Source: Massilia sp. 9I (GTDB taxonomy: Bacteria; Pseudomonadota; Gammaproteobacteria; Burkholderiales; Burkholderiaceae_D). From it: 64,000 nucleotides of DNA. This document shows positions 20,193-28,922 of the stretch, in pieces. The notes beneath the pieces were generated by a model. The model searched no databases and was not told the DNA's origin. It saw only the letters and a program-made list of their open reading frames with translations. The position numbers and the translations under genes are program-made. The stretch covers positions 2,953,795 to 3,017,794 of the forward strand of contig NZ_LR733275.1 of the NCBI RefSeq assembly GCF_902506415.1. The letters are read 5' to 3'. Numbering within the stretch: position 1 is the stretch's first letter; every line of letters starts with the position of its first letter.

Positions 20193-21284
20193 ATGACAAC
20201 GCGATTTTTTCCGCCTGACCGGCAATTCTGGTCGTATCACCTGGGCGCAGGCGCGCTCGGGGTGGCGGTCACCCTGCTGACCATTGTCCTGTGGAGCCCT
20301 CTCGCCGTGCAGGACAGCGTGGCGATGACCGTCTGGCTGCTGCCCTTCACGTTGGCGGTGCTGGGCTTTCGCTGGCTGTACAAGAAGCGCGGCTGGAAAG
20401 CGCTGGCCATGGGCCGCCTGATCGCCATCGCGGTCGTCTACGGCAGCCTGGCCGCGCTGCTGGTCGCGGCCAGCGTCGCCGCCCTCACGCTGCCCTTTTT
20501 CTGGGACCAGATCGCGGCCTACTACGTCGCGCGCGGCATGCCGATCGGCCTCGGCGACTACCTGGTGCGCACGGTCAGCAGCACCAGCCTGCAGGCGCAG
20601 GTCTTCATCTGCGCCTGGATCTTCCTCTACATCAGCTTCACCGGCAGCCGCGATGCGCGCGCCCGCGAACTGGACAACGCACGGCTGCAGACCGCGCTGC
20701 GCGACGCCCAGCTGCGCAGCCTGTCGAACCAGCTCAATCCGCACTTCCTGTTCAATTCGCTCAACAACATCCGATTCATGATCCACGAGGATGCGGGACG
20801 CGCCGACGCGATGCTGGTGGCGCTGTCGGACATCCTGCGCTACTCGCTCGGCGCCGACGACAGCGGCAAGGTGAAACTCGGCGCGGAACTGGACATCATC
20901 GAGCGCTACCTGGAGATCGTCGGCGTCCAGCTCGAACAACGCCTGCGCGTGAGCATCGACGTTCCGGCCGCGCTGCACGATTGCCTGGTCCCGCCGCTGC
21001 TGCTGCAGATGCTGGTCGAGAACGCAGTGAAGCATGGGGTCGAACCCTTGCGCGAGGGCGGCGCGCTCAGGCTGGCGGTCAGCCGGCAGGACGCCTTCCT
21101 GCGGGTCGAGGTCACCAACGACAAGCCGGCGGCGCCAGCGGACAGCGGCGGCCTGGGCATCGGCATGCGCAACATCGTGCAGCGCCTTGCCCTGCTGTAC
21201 GGCGCACGCGCGACACACGAGGCCAGCGACGGCGGCGACCAGTACCGGGTCAGCCTGGCGCTGCCTTGCGAGAGGGCGGCATGA
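20193..21284 (+). CDS. LytS/AlgZ-type sensor histidine kinase
   Basis: The ATG at 20193 gives 363 residues. About four hydrophobic helices occupy the first ~150 residues (for example LGVAVTLLTIVLWSPLAV and SLAALLVAASVAALTLPFF). The His_kinase domain has phosphoacceptor QLNPHFLFNSLNNIRFMI, followed by a HATPase domain with LLLQMLVENAVKHGVEP and GGLGIGMRNIVQRL. The gene overlaps the following LytR-type regulator by 4 bp (ATGA), defining a pair. The signal is unknown. Confidence 0.92.
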   Translation: MTTRFFPPDRQFWSYHLGAGALGVAVTLLTIVLWSPLAVQDSVAMTVWLLPFTLAVLGFRWLYKKRGWKALAMGRLIAIAVVYGSLAALLVAASVAALTLPFFWDQIAAYYVARGMPIGLGDYLVRTVSSTSLQAQVFICAWIFLYISFTGSRDARARELDNARLQTALRDAQLRSLSNQLNPHFLFNSLNNIRFMIHEDAGRADAMLVALSDILRYSLGADDSGKVKLGAELDIIERYLEIVGVQLEQRLRVSIDVPAALHDCLVPPLLLQMLVENAVKHGVEPLREGGALRLAVSRQDAFLRVEVTNDKPAAPADSGGLGIGMRNIVQRLALLYGARATHEASDGGDQYRVSLALPCERAA

Positions 21285-21997
21285 GGGTCGTCGTAGTGGA
21301 GGATTCGCGTCTGGCGCGCAGCGGCCTGGTGCGCATGCTGGCCGCCCATCCGGGCATCGAGGTGGTCGGCGAAGCGGACCATCCCGACAGCGCCCTGCCG
21401 CTGATCCGGGCGACCCGGCCGGACGTCCTGTTCCTGGACATCCAGATGGCCGGCGCCGACGCCTTCGACCTGCTGGCGCAGCTCGATGCGCACCCGCGCA
21501 TCGTCTTTACTACCGCGCACGCGGAGTACGCCGTGCGCTCTTTTGAATTCGATACGGTCGACTACCTGCTCAAGCCGGTCAGCCAGGAACGCCTGGCGCA
21601 GGCCATCCGCAAGCTCGAAGCGCGCGACGGTCCGCGCCTTGCGGAAGCGCCCAGGGCGCCGCTGGACGACAAGAGCCGCATCTTCATCAAGGACGGCGAG
21701 CGCTGCCACATGGTGCCGCTGGCCGAGATCCGCTGCTTTGAGAGCTGCAGGAACCACGTGCAGGTCTATTTCGGCCAGCAGCACGCCTACGTGAAGAAGT
21801 CGCTGAACAGCGTGGAGGAGCGCCTGCCGCGCCACATGTTCCTGCGCGTCAGCCGGCAGCACATCGTCAACCTCGGCGCCATCGCCGCCATCGAAGAAGC
21901 GATGGGCGCCGGCTACCTGCTCACCCTCGACAACGGCAAGAAGCTCGAGATCTCGCGGCGCCATGCCGCCGAGCTGAAGGAAACCCTCAGCCTCTAG
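21281..21997 (+). CDS. LytR/AlgR-type response regulator
   Basis: The product has 238 residues. The receiver domain has E7/D8 and the phosphoacceptor D53 (VLFLDIQMAGADAF), with the switch Thr in IVFTTAHAEYAV and Lys in DYLLKPVS. The C-terminal LytTR DNA-binding domain spans ~130-235 (RIFIKDGERCHMVPL, VKKSLNSVEERLP, FLRVSRQHIVNLGAI). Its start overlaps the stop of the kinase gene, so the two are co-translated. LytTR regulators typically bind paired direct repeats; I did not identify such sites here. Confidence 0.93.
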   Translation: MRVVVVEDSRLARSGLVRMLAAHPGIEVVGEADHPDSALPLIRATRPDVLFLDIQMAGADAFDLLAQLDAHPRIVFTTAHAEYAVRSFEFDTVDYLLKPVSQERLAQAIRKLEARDGPRLAEAPRAPLDDKSRIFIKDGERCHMVPLAEIRCFESCRNHVQVYFGQQHAYVKKSLNSVEERLPRHMFLRVSRQHIVNLGAIAAIEEAMGAGYLLTLDNGKKLEISRRHAAELKETLSL

Positions 21998-22005
21998 GCC
22001 GGCGC

Positions 22006-23238
22006 TCAGCGCGCAATCGCGCCCTCGGCCTTGGCCAGGTTGGCGCGGTAACCTGCCAAGACCCGCGCGTCCTTGCCCTGCGCTTCGGCCAGCGTGATCG
22101 CGCGCATGAACTGCAGCTTCGCCTCCACCGGCTTGCCCGCTGCCAGCAGCACTTCGCCATAGCTGTCCTGCACGTTGTCGGAAGTGGGGAACTTGCTGGC
22201 ATTGGCCTTCATCAGGCGTTCGGCCAGCGCCGGCTGCTTGCGCGCTCCGAGCAGCTCGTAACCGATGCGGTTGATGTCCGCTTCCCCGAAGCCGCTCGCC
22301 TCCACCGCGCTTACCATCTCGGCGTCGGACCCGCCCTGCTCCACGCGGCGCAGCAGCTCGGCGCGCGCCTGCTCGCGCACGCGCTTGACGCGCGCCCCCT
22401 CGGCCGCTGCGATCACGCCCTCGACCGCCGCTACAACCAGCTGCGGCTGTTCCTGGTGGATGTTGTGGCCGCTCTCAGCGGTGACGATATGGCTGCCGTT
22501 GCTGAAATTCCGGAAGAAACGCTCGTGCAGGTCGCGCCAGACCTGCACCGCCGCCGGCGTCTCGAGGAAGAGCTGCGGCTGCTCGCGCTTCTGCACCGAA
22601 GTCAGGACCGCCACCGGCACGTCCGGCAGCGCGCCGCTAAACGGCAGCTTGCCGCTGTCGAGCACCGCCTGCACGCTGCGCAGCTCGGGGTGGAACTTGG
22701 GCGGCATGAACTGTTCAGTGAGTTTGCTGTCCTTGTCGACAGCGGCCGCATCGAGTTTGCGCAGCTCCACGTTGAAGCGCTCGTCGCTGGGGTCGACGAA
22801 GACCATCCCGGCCACCTGTTCGGGATGGCGCACCGCGTAGCTGCGGATCAGGAAGCCGCCGTAGGAATGCCCGACCAGCACGAAGGGCGGCTTCAAACCC
22901 GCCGCGGCAATCAGCTGTTCCAGTTCGCCGGTACGCGCCGCGATGGTCGGCGCCTCGGGGCGCGGGTCCGATTTGCCGTGGCCGGCGCGCGAGTAGGCCA
23001 CCACCTTGGCCGACTTGGCCAGCGCCGGCGCCACGTTGCGCCAGACGCCCAGGTCGCGCCCGAAGCCCGCTTCCAGGATCACCGTGTAGCTGCCGGATCC
23101 GAGCGTGGCCACCTGCACCTGGTAGTCGCCGACCTTGATGGTGTCCGGGGCCGGTGTCGCCGCGTGGATGCTGCCGGACAGTGCAAACGCGAGCAGGACG
23201 GCAGCCAGGCGGCCGCGATAGGGAAACAAGTGCGTCAA
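22006..23238 (-). CDS. exported alpha/beta hydrolase
   Basis: The 410-residue product starts with a signal peptide (RLAAVLLAFALSGSIHAA). The hydrolase core shows the nucleophile elbow LVGHSYGGFLIRSYA, a preceding oxyanion strand (VILEAGFGRDLGVWRNVAPAL), an acid region FVDPSDERF and a likely catalytic His in ESGHNIHQEQP. About 110 helical C-terminal residues resemble a TPR-like tail (AAGKPVEAKLQFMRAITLAEA). The substrate is unknown. The gene converges on the LytR gene with an 8-bp gap and is divergent from the TonB-dependent receptor. Confidence 0.87.
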   Translation of the reverse strand: MTHLFPYRGRLAAVLLAFALSGSIHAATPAPDTIKVGDYQVQVATLGSGSYTVILEAGFGRDLGVWRNVAPALAKSAKVVAYSRAGHGKSDPRPEAPTIAARTGELEQLIAAAGLKPPFVLVGHSYGGFLIRSYAVRHPEQVAGMVFVDPSDERFNVELRKLDAAAVDKDSKLTEQFMPPKFHPELRSVQAVLDSGKLPFSGALPDVPVAVLTSVQKREQPQLFLETPAAVQVWRDLHERFFRNFSNGSHIVTAESGHNIHQEQPQLVVAAVEGVIAAAEGARVKRVREQARAELLRRVEQGGSDAEMVSAVEASGFGEADINRIGYELLGARKQPALAERLMKANASKFPTSDNVQDSYGEVLLAAGKPVEAKLQFMRAITLAEAQGKDARVLAGYRANLAKAEGAIAR

Positions 23239-23428
23239 TCGATACTCCAGAAGTGGTGGCCGCTAGCCGGTAAGCCATTGTAGGCAGCGCCGATCCACGT
23301 CGAGAAGCCAAACCTGGTATGCACGCACGCGATTACCCACCATGGGTGCAATCCATCGTTTGTGAATAGAGCAAATCACCTAAAAGTGTTGTGTATTGCA
23401 CAGTTCACACTTGTACTTACGGAAATGT

Positions 23429-23457
23429 TTGATCAAAATCAATTCGCTGTAGTTATA
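23429..23457 (+). promoter_or_regulatory. possible sigma-70 promoter of the TonB-dependent receptor gene
   Basis: TTGATC (23429-23434), a 17-bp spacer and GTTATA (23452-23457) lie about 45 bp upstream of the ATG, in a conspicuously AT-rich 200-bp stretch. The match is only moderate. I see no clear Fur box. Confidence 0.35.
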
Positions 23458-23502
23458 GGGGTCATAGTTTTTGTGATGGATTAATTAAACCAAGGGGACA
23501 AG

Positions 23503-25932
23503 ATGGTGAATCAAGCGAATAAACGGGTATTGCTGGCGACTGCACTGGTATCGGCCATGGCATCGGCGTTCGCGCAGGAAGCTGCGAACAACCAGGCCGA
23601 GCCGGCAACGGTGGTGGTGCTGGGTTCGCGTACTCAGGCCAAGACCGCACTCGACACCGCGGTGCCGGTAGGCCTGATCAGCGCGAAGGACCTGCAGTCG
23701 GCCGGCTCGCTCGAACTCGGCAAGGTGCTGCAGGACCTCGACCCGTCGTTCAACTTCACGACGACCTTCATCAGCGACGGCACCGACATCATCCGCCCCG
23801 CCACCCTGCGCGGCCTCGGCCCCGACCAGCTGCTGGTGCTGGTGAACGGCAAGCGCCGCCACCAGCAAGCCCTGGTCAACGTGCAGCAGACCATCGGCCG
23901 CGGCTCGGCCGGCACCGACATCAATGCGATTCCCCTGTCCGCCATCCAGTCGATCGAAGTGCTGCGCGACGGCGCCGCCGCCCAATACGGCTCGGACGCG
24001 ATCGCCGGCGTGATCAACATCGTGCTCAAGAAGGGCGTGACCGACACCCAGTTCAGCACCAGCGCCGGCACCACCAGCGAAGGCGACGGCGACACCTATA
24101 CCGCCAGCGCGCACAAGGGCTTCGCGCTCGGCGCCGACGGCGGCTACCTGAACCTGTCGCTCGAAGGCCGGCGCCGCAACGAGACCAACCGCGCAGGTCC
24201 CGACCAGCTGCGCGTGAGTCCGCCGCGCGTGACCCAGCGCATCGGCGACAGCCTGGCCAAGGACGGCTACCTGTGGCTGAACGCCGGCCTGCCGGTCGGT
24301 GGCGGCGAGCTGTACGCCTTCGGCGGCGCCTCCAAGCGCACGGGCGATTCCTCGGGCTTCTTCCGCTCCGCCGGCGACGCACGCAACGTGCCGGCCGTGT
24401 ACCCGAACGGCTTCCTGCCCAACATCATCACCACCGTCAAGGACGCCTCGCTCGGTGTGGGCTTCAAGCACGACCTGGCGGGCGACTGGAGCGTGGACCT
24501 GAGCGTCAACCACGGCCGCAGCGAACTCGGTTTCCACGAGCGGAACTCGATCAATGTCAGCTACTACTACGAAAACGGCAGCTCGCCCCTGGAGGCCGAC
24601 ACCGGCAAGCTGAAGTTCGACCAGACCACGCTCAACCTCGACTTCAAGGGTTCGGTGGACTTCGCCGGCGCCCCGCTCTACATCGGCACCGGCTTCGAAT
24701 GGCGCCGCGATAACTACCAGATCGAGGCGGGCGACCCGGTCTCCTACCAGTACGGCCGCACCAACGACCCGCGCAAGATCATCCGCGACCAGTCGGGCGG
24801 CATCGCGGCTTCCGGCATCCAGGGCTTCCCGGGCTACACCCCGGGCACCGCCGTGGACGATGGCCGCCACAACACCGCCTACTACCTTGACCTCGAACGC
24901 AAAGTCGGCGACGCGCTGTCGCTCGGCGCAGCCCTGCGCCACGAGCGCTATTCGGACTTCGGCAACACCACCATCGGCAAGCTGAGTGTCCGTTACGATC
25001 CGTCGCGCCTGGTCGGCCTGCGCGGCTCCGGCTCGACCGGTTTCCGCGCACCGGGCGTGCAGCAGAAGTTCTACAGCTCGGTGTCGACCAACCTGAACGC
25101 CGCCGGCGTGTTGACCGAAACGCTGACCGCGCGCGAGAACAGCGCCGTGACCCGCGCCTTCGGCATCGCACCGCTGCAGGAAGAGACGTCAAAAAGCGCC
25201 AGCGTCGGCATGATCCTGCGTCCGACGAATAACTTCTCGGTGACGGCCGACCTGTACCGCACCAACATCGACGACCGCATCGTGTTCTCGTCGAACATCG
25301 CGCCGGAGTCCGGCGCCTGCGCGACCGCAGCGGCCTGCCCGATCAAGGCAATCCTGGATCCGCTGCGCGTGGGCCAGGCCCAGTTCTTCACCAACGCGAT
25401 CGACACTTCGACCACCGGCTTCGACCTGGTGGCCCAGCACACCACGCGCGGCCAAGGCTCGACCCTGGTGCTGTCCGGCCAGCTGGGCTTCAACCGCACC
25501 AAGGTGAAGGATCGTCACTCGCAGTCCTCGGTGCTCTCCGGCGCCCAGCTGTTCGACGACACCCAGGTGACGCTGATCGAGAAGGGCCAGCCGCGCCAAC
25601 ACCACGTGGTGGCAGCGGATTACACGGTCGGCCAGTGGAATGCCACTGCGCGCGCCAACTACTTTGGTGAAGTGGAAGGCCAGGGCTTCACGCCGGGCTT
25701 CATCCAGACCTGGGAAGCGAAGTGGATCGTCGACGTGACTGCCCGCTACAACTTTACGAAAAAGCTGAGCCTGAGCGCGGGTGTGAACAACCTGTTCGAT
25801 ACGTATCCGACCAAGTGGGATGCGACCAAGGCATCGCCGTTCCCGCAGCTGGGCTTTACCTACTGCTGGGAGACCTGCCCGTTTGGTATTAACGGTCGCT
25901 CGATGTACGCGAAGGTGGATTACGCGTTCTGA
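23503..25932 (+). CDS. TonB-dependent outer-membrane receptor
   Basis: The product has 809 residues: a signal peptide (VLLATALVSAMASAFAQ), then a TonB-box-like VVVLGSR stretch, and a plug domain at ~55-170 with LRGLGPDQLLVLVNGKRRH and IEVLRDGAAAQYGSDAIAGVINIVLKK. A 22-strand-type barrel follows, ending YAKVDYAF with the terminal aromatic needed for Bam-dependent insertion. AAGGGGACAAG precedes the ATG. These receptors import siderophores, vitamins or glycans. The ligand is not predictable, since no transport or sugar-utilisation genes are adjacent. Confidence 0.94.
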   Translation: MVNQANKRVLLATALVSAMASAFAQEAANNQAEPATVVVLGSRTQAKTALDTAVPVGLISAKDLQSAGSLELGKVLQDLDPSFNFTTTFISDGTDIIRPATLRGLGPDQLLVLVNGKRRHQQALVNVQQTIGRGSAGTDINAIPLSAIQSIEVLRDGAAAQYGSDAIAGVINIVLKKGVTDTQFSTSAGTTSEGDGDTYTASAHKGFALGADGGYLNLSLEGRRRNETNRAGPDQLRVSPPRVTQRIGDSLAKDGYLWLNAGLPVGGGELYAFGGASKRTGDSSGFFRSAGDARNVPAVYPNGFLPNIITTVKDASLGVGFKHDLAGDWSVDLSVNHGRSELGFHERNSINVSYYYENGSSPLEADTGKLKFDQTTLNLDFKGSVDFAGAPLYIGTGFEWRRDNYQIEAGDPVSYQYGRTNDPRKIIRDQSGGIAASGIQGFPGYTPGTAVDDGRHNTAYYLDLERKVGDALSLGAALRHERYSDFGNTTIGKLSVRYDPSRLVGLRGSGSTGFRAPGVQQKFYSSVSTNLNAAGVLTETLTARENSAVTRAFGIAPLQEETSKSASVGMILRPTNNFSVTADLYRTNIDDRIVFSSNIAPESGACATAAACPIKAILDPLRVGQAQFFTNAIDTSTTGFDLVAQHTTRGQGSTLVLSGQLGFNRTKVKDRHSQSSVLSGAQLFDDTQVTLIEKGQPRQHHVVAADYTVGQWNATARANYFGEVEGQGFTPGFIQTWEAKWIVDVTARYNFTKKLSLSAGVNNLFDTYPTKWDATKASPFPQLGFTYCWETCPFGINGRSMYAKVDYAF

Positions 25933-25941
25933 CGTCGTACG

Positions 25942-25972
25942 CCCGCGTCCCGTGCCTGCCGCGGGACGCGGG
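25942..25972 (+). terminator. GC-rich hairpin after the TonB-dependent receptor gene
   Basis: CCCGCGTCCCG (25942-25952) and CGGGACGCGGG (25962-25972) form a perfect 11-bp stem with a 9-nt loop, starting 10 bp after the receptor stop codon and lying between two convergent genes. There is no T-tract on either side, so it is a stem-only terminator or transcript-end stabiliser. Confidence 0.5.
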
Positions 25973-25996
25973 GTTCGTGTCGCTGAGCTCCTTGGC

Positions 25997-26329
25997 TCAA
26001 GTGGATGCGCGCAAGAACCGCCCTGCTTTCACTTCAAGGAGCTTGATGAGTTCCGGCTGCATGTACTCGTAGTCATCCGGAATATCCAGGCAAATCACGC
26101 GCTTCCCGCCCAGATACCTTCTGAACTTTGAAGAGAGACGGTTGCGGTGCGTTTTTTCCATCACAAAGATGATGTCAGCCCATGCGATCTGCTCCGAAGA
26201 CAGCGGTACCGTCGCGTCTCCACCCAGGCCTGCGGAATCGGTTTCGACGTCCGGCCAGCTTGCGAACACCTGCTCGGCAGTGGGGCTTCGCAAGCGATTC
26301 TGACTACAAATAAATAATGCGCGCTTCAT
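25997..26329 (-). CDS. small low-molecular-weight protein-tyrosine-phosphatase-like protein
   Basis: The product has 110 residues beginning MKRALFICSQNRLRSPTAEQVF, in which C8-X5-R14-S fits the LMW-PTP P-loop. The general-acid region would be LDIPDDYEYM. It is about 40 residues shorter than typical LMW-PTPs (about 150) and belongs to a compact branch common in proteobacteria. The middle (IAWADIIFVMEKTHRNRL) matches the family well. The substrate is unknown. It lies in a patch with lower GC than its neighbours. Confidence 0.8.
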   Translation of the reverse strand: MKRALFICSQNRLRSPTAEQVFASWPDVETDSAGLGGDATVPLSSEQIAWADIIFVMEKTHRNRLSSKFRRYLGGKRVICLDIPDDYEYMQPELIKLLEVKAGRFLRAST

Positions 26330-26410
26330 TCGTACTCATCCTTCGACATGCGATCCGCTGGACCAAAAACCTCATCCTGGCTAAGGCCAAGGGGCGCGCA
26401 GGAGTGAACA

Positions 26411-27238
26411 TCATGCTTCGTGGCGGCCCCCTTTACTGAACTCGGCAAATACGCCGGATTCCCCTAGTAAGTCAAAACCTTCTTCGTAATAGTCTCTTGC
26501 CCACTCAATAAACTCCACCGCGTCCATTTGGATCATGCTCAGGAGCCAAGAGGACCCATCATCGACATGATCAGGGATGAGCGTGTTCCCGCGGTCCCAT
26601 GATGTTCCGTCCACGCTCCAAAAGCAGAACGTAACGTCCTCGTATTCTGCAGCCTCATCCTGCGCCAAAGGTAGAAGGTCTGATGGCAAGCCGTCGTACA
26701 TCCCGGGCCAGACTTCACCGTTTTCCTGTGCATGGGGGCTGACTTCCGATTCATGATCGAATCCTTTGACCAGCGCTTTTCCCGTCGATGTAAAGAACAC
26801 GGTTATGTGGTCACCCGCCCCGTTGTCGTACCTGGCCATCTCGATCGCATCTGACCGGGTATCCTCATACCTGAATACCCTCAGCCACTCTTCGGGAGTG
26901 AGCTTGCCATCGCACCTTGCTGCACACTGCAGTGCGTGTTTTAGTTGAGCCGCTGAGAGTGTTGGAATGCTCATGTATTTAAAGTCCTGAAGCGCTTTCA
27001 CTGCAGTTGCAAGGAAAGGATCACGTCTGACGATGCAAACGAGTGTATCGCAGTCATGTTCTACTAAACAGAAAATGGCAGAGCGCCCGGCCTCATTCTG
27101 GACATAGCTTCTTTGACCGCGCATGTTCAAGCGGTGTTTGAATGCTATTACTCTATCTGGAGGCACAGTTGAATCCGGCTCGAATTCAGCTTCGGATATA
27201 GTACTTACATGAACATCTCTACCAGCACCGATCTGCAT
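26411..27238 (-). CDS. hypothetical protein in a lower-GC patch
   Basis: I do not recognise this family. Up to 275 residues are read from the ATG at 27238, but the start is uncertain: that ATG overlaps the divergent gene at 27209, an ATG at 27304 overlaps it further, and a GTG at 27166 or ATG at 27124 would avoid the overlap. None has a good ribosome binding site. The protein is soluble and acidic, rich in D/E and W/Y near the C terminus (EFIEWARDYYEEGFDLL), with no signal peptide or membrane helix. Base composition is visibly less GC-rich than the flanking genes, which suggests transfer. Confidence 0.6.
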   Translation of the reverse strand: MQIGAGRDVHVSTISEAEFEPDSTVPPDRVIAFKHRLNMRGQRSYVQNEAGRSAIFCLVEHDCDTLVCIVRRDPFLATAVKALQDFKYMSIPTLSAAQLKHALQCAARCDGKLTPEEWLRVFRYEDTRSDAIEMARYDNGAGDHITVFFTSTGKALVKGFDHESEVSPHAQENGEVWPGMYDGLPSDLLPLAQDEAAEYEDVTFCFWSVDGTSWDRGNTLIPDHVDDGSSWLLSMIQMDAVEFIEWARDYYEEGFDLLGESGVFAEFSKGGRHEA

Positions 27239-28468
27239 GAAGTACGCGTGAACGACCGCGAGCAGCTGATTTATCTGTTGACCGAAGCGGCCGAGATCGA
27301 ACATGGGCTCATGTGTTCCTACCTGTATGCGGGATGGAGCTTGAAGCAGGCGGTGTCAGAGGGTGTGACACCCGCACAGCTGGAGGTACTCCAGCGCTGG
27401 GGAAAGGAAATCCGCAGCGTGGCGATGGAAGAGATGGCCCACCTGGCCACGGTGAATAATCTCTTGATGAGCATCGGTTCGCCGCCGCACTTCCGGCGCC
27501 AGAATTTCCCGGTCCCGGCGGGCTATCACCCCTCCAGCCTGGTGGTTCGCCTGGCGCCGCTGACACGCGATACCCTTGCCCATTTTGTGTACCTGGAGCG
27601 GCCGGAGGGAATGCCGATGGAGCAGGCCAACGGCTTCGAGACGCCGGTCGCCTATCAGCGCCGTCCTCGTGTTACCAGGCTCACGCCGACCGCTGAAGAC
27701 TTCGATACGGTCAGCCACCTGTACCGCGGCATCCAGCAAGGCTTCAAGACCCTCGCCAACAATATTGGAGAGAAGGCGCTATTCGTCCGCAATCCAGACG
27801 CCCAGCTGGGCAAGGCTATCATGGACCTGCCGGGGCTGTTGGCGGTCACTGACCTGGATAGCGCCATGCACGCCATCGACATCATTGTCGAACAGGGCGA
27901 AGGCGGCCGGCAGGATGCAGAAGACTCGCACTTTGCACGTTTTTCAGCCATGGCAAAGGAATACGATGCCTTCCTGGCGGAAGATCCTGCATTCCTTCCT
28001 TACCGTGCAGTGGTCTCGGACCCTGTCATGTTTGCGCCGATGGAAGGTGCACCGGGCTTTCATGTCAACGCGCCACAGAGCGCCCGCGTACTCGATCTCG
28101 CCAATGCGACCTACGGATTGATGCTGCGTCTTCTCGCCAGCGGAAGCGGCGTCGAGCGCGGCGCCGCATCCACGCGCCGGATGGAGATCGATGGCGCCGT
28201 CAGTCTGATGCACGTGCTGCATGCGCTGAGTTCCTTGCTGACCACGCTGCCGGCAAGCAGCGAGCCCTTGCCCTGCGCGGGGATGAATTTCCACTTGCCG
28301 CGCAGCGGGCTTGCCTTGCCCCAGAGTGAAGTGGGTCCGGTCCTGCTGGCGGAGCGCGCCAACGAGATCGCGCTCGCGCTCGACGCGCTGTCGGACTCGG
28401 TGGATGGCCTGGACAGGAAGCTGTCAGCCCAGCTACGGGAAGTTGCGGCCTCGCTGGTTCAGCACTAG
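27209..28468 (+). CDS. ferritin-like protein of the VioB / iminophenylpyruvate dimer synthase type
   Basis: The product has 419 residues. The first ~230 residues form a ferritin-like helical bundle with metal-ligand candidates in EAAEIEHGLMCSYLYAG (E-x2-H) and VAMEEMAHLATVNNLLMSIG (E-x2-H), followed by GSPPHFRRQNFP. This is the domain that in VioB couples oxidised tryptophan imines in violacein synthesis. Here the protein is far shorter than VioB (~1000 residues) and no vioA/C/D/E genes are nearby. The C-terminal part has more helices and no known motif. A role in violacein cannot be claimed; stand-alone homologues are common and uncharacterised. Confidence 0.75.
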   Translation: MNISTSTDLHEVRVNDREQLIYLLTEAAEIEHGLMCSYLYAGWSLKQAVSEGVTPAQLEVLQRWGKEIRSVAMEEMAHLATVNNLLMSIGSPPHFRRQNFPVPAGYHPSSLVVRLAPLTRDTLAHFVYLERPEGMPMEQANGFETPVAYQRRPRVTRLTPTAEDFDTVSHLYRGIQQGFKTLANNIGEKALFVRNPDAQLGKAIMDLPGLLAVTDLDSAMHAIDIIVEQGEGGRQDAEDSHFARFSAMAKEYDAFLAEDPAFLPYRAVVSDPVMFAPMEGAPGFHVNAPQSARVLDLANATYGLMLRLLASGSGVERGAASTRRMEIDGAVSLMHVLHALSSLLTTLPASSEPLPCAGMNFHLPRSGLALPQSEVGPVLLAERANEIALALDALSDSVDGLDRKLSAQLREVAASLVQH

Positions 28469-28514
28469 GGGAGCTTGCGCAATTCCTGGCGATGGCCGGC
28501 GTAGATCGGCCCGG

Positions 28515-28895
28515 TCATCGCAGCCAGCGCCTGAAGGCCTGCCAGAGTGCCAAGCCAAGATTTTTCGCGCCCAGCACGAGGTAGACCCAGGCTTTCTGCC
28601 AGCGGTAGCGGACAATGAACACGTGCATGTGCAAGCCAGGGCGCCGGCGGATCGATGCGCCGCTCAGGATCACCATATAGGCCTGTGGATCGCCGGTCGT
28701 CTCCAGTGCCAGCTGTTCAGCCTTCCAAATGAAGAAGTCGACCAGGCCGGGACCGGCGTTGGGCGAATCTGGACTAGCGTCATGACACAGAACGTAGCAA
28801 TGACGCAAACCAGGCAGGCGGTAACTCACCTGCAGGCAGGATCGCTCGGCGAAGCCTGGCGGCACGGAGACCTTCCGGTCGATCATCAGCGTCAT
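28515..28895 (-). CDS. hypothetical protein, last gene of the TldD/TldE-MoxR operon
   Basis: I do not recognise this 126-residue protein. It has no signal peptide. Its sequence reads as a mixed alpha/beta domain (QVSYRLPGLRHCYVLCHDAS, LHMHVFIVRYRWQKAW) ending in a hydrophobic-basic helix (YLVLGAKNLGLALWQAFRRWLR) that could lie on the membrane. It begins 27 bp after the stop of the upstream operon gene in the same direction, so it is probably co-transcribed. An ATG 9 bp further in is an alternative start. Confidence 0.55.
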   Translation of the reverse strand: MTLMIDRKVSVPPGFAERSCLQVSYRLPGLRHCYVLCHDASPDSPNAGPGLVDFFIWKAEQLALETTGDPQAYMVILSGASIRRRPGLHMHVFIVRYRWQKAWVYLVLGAKNLGLALWQAFRRWLR

Positions 28896-28922
28896 GTTTC
28901 TGTCGGTGGGGACGCGACCTGA

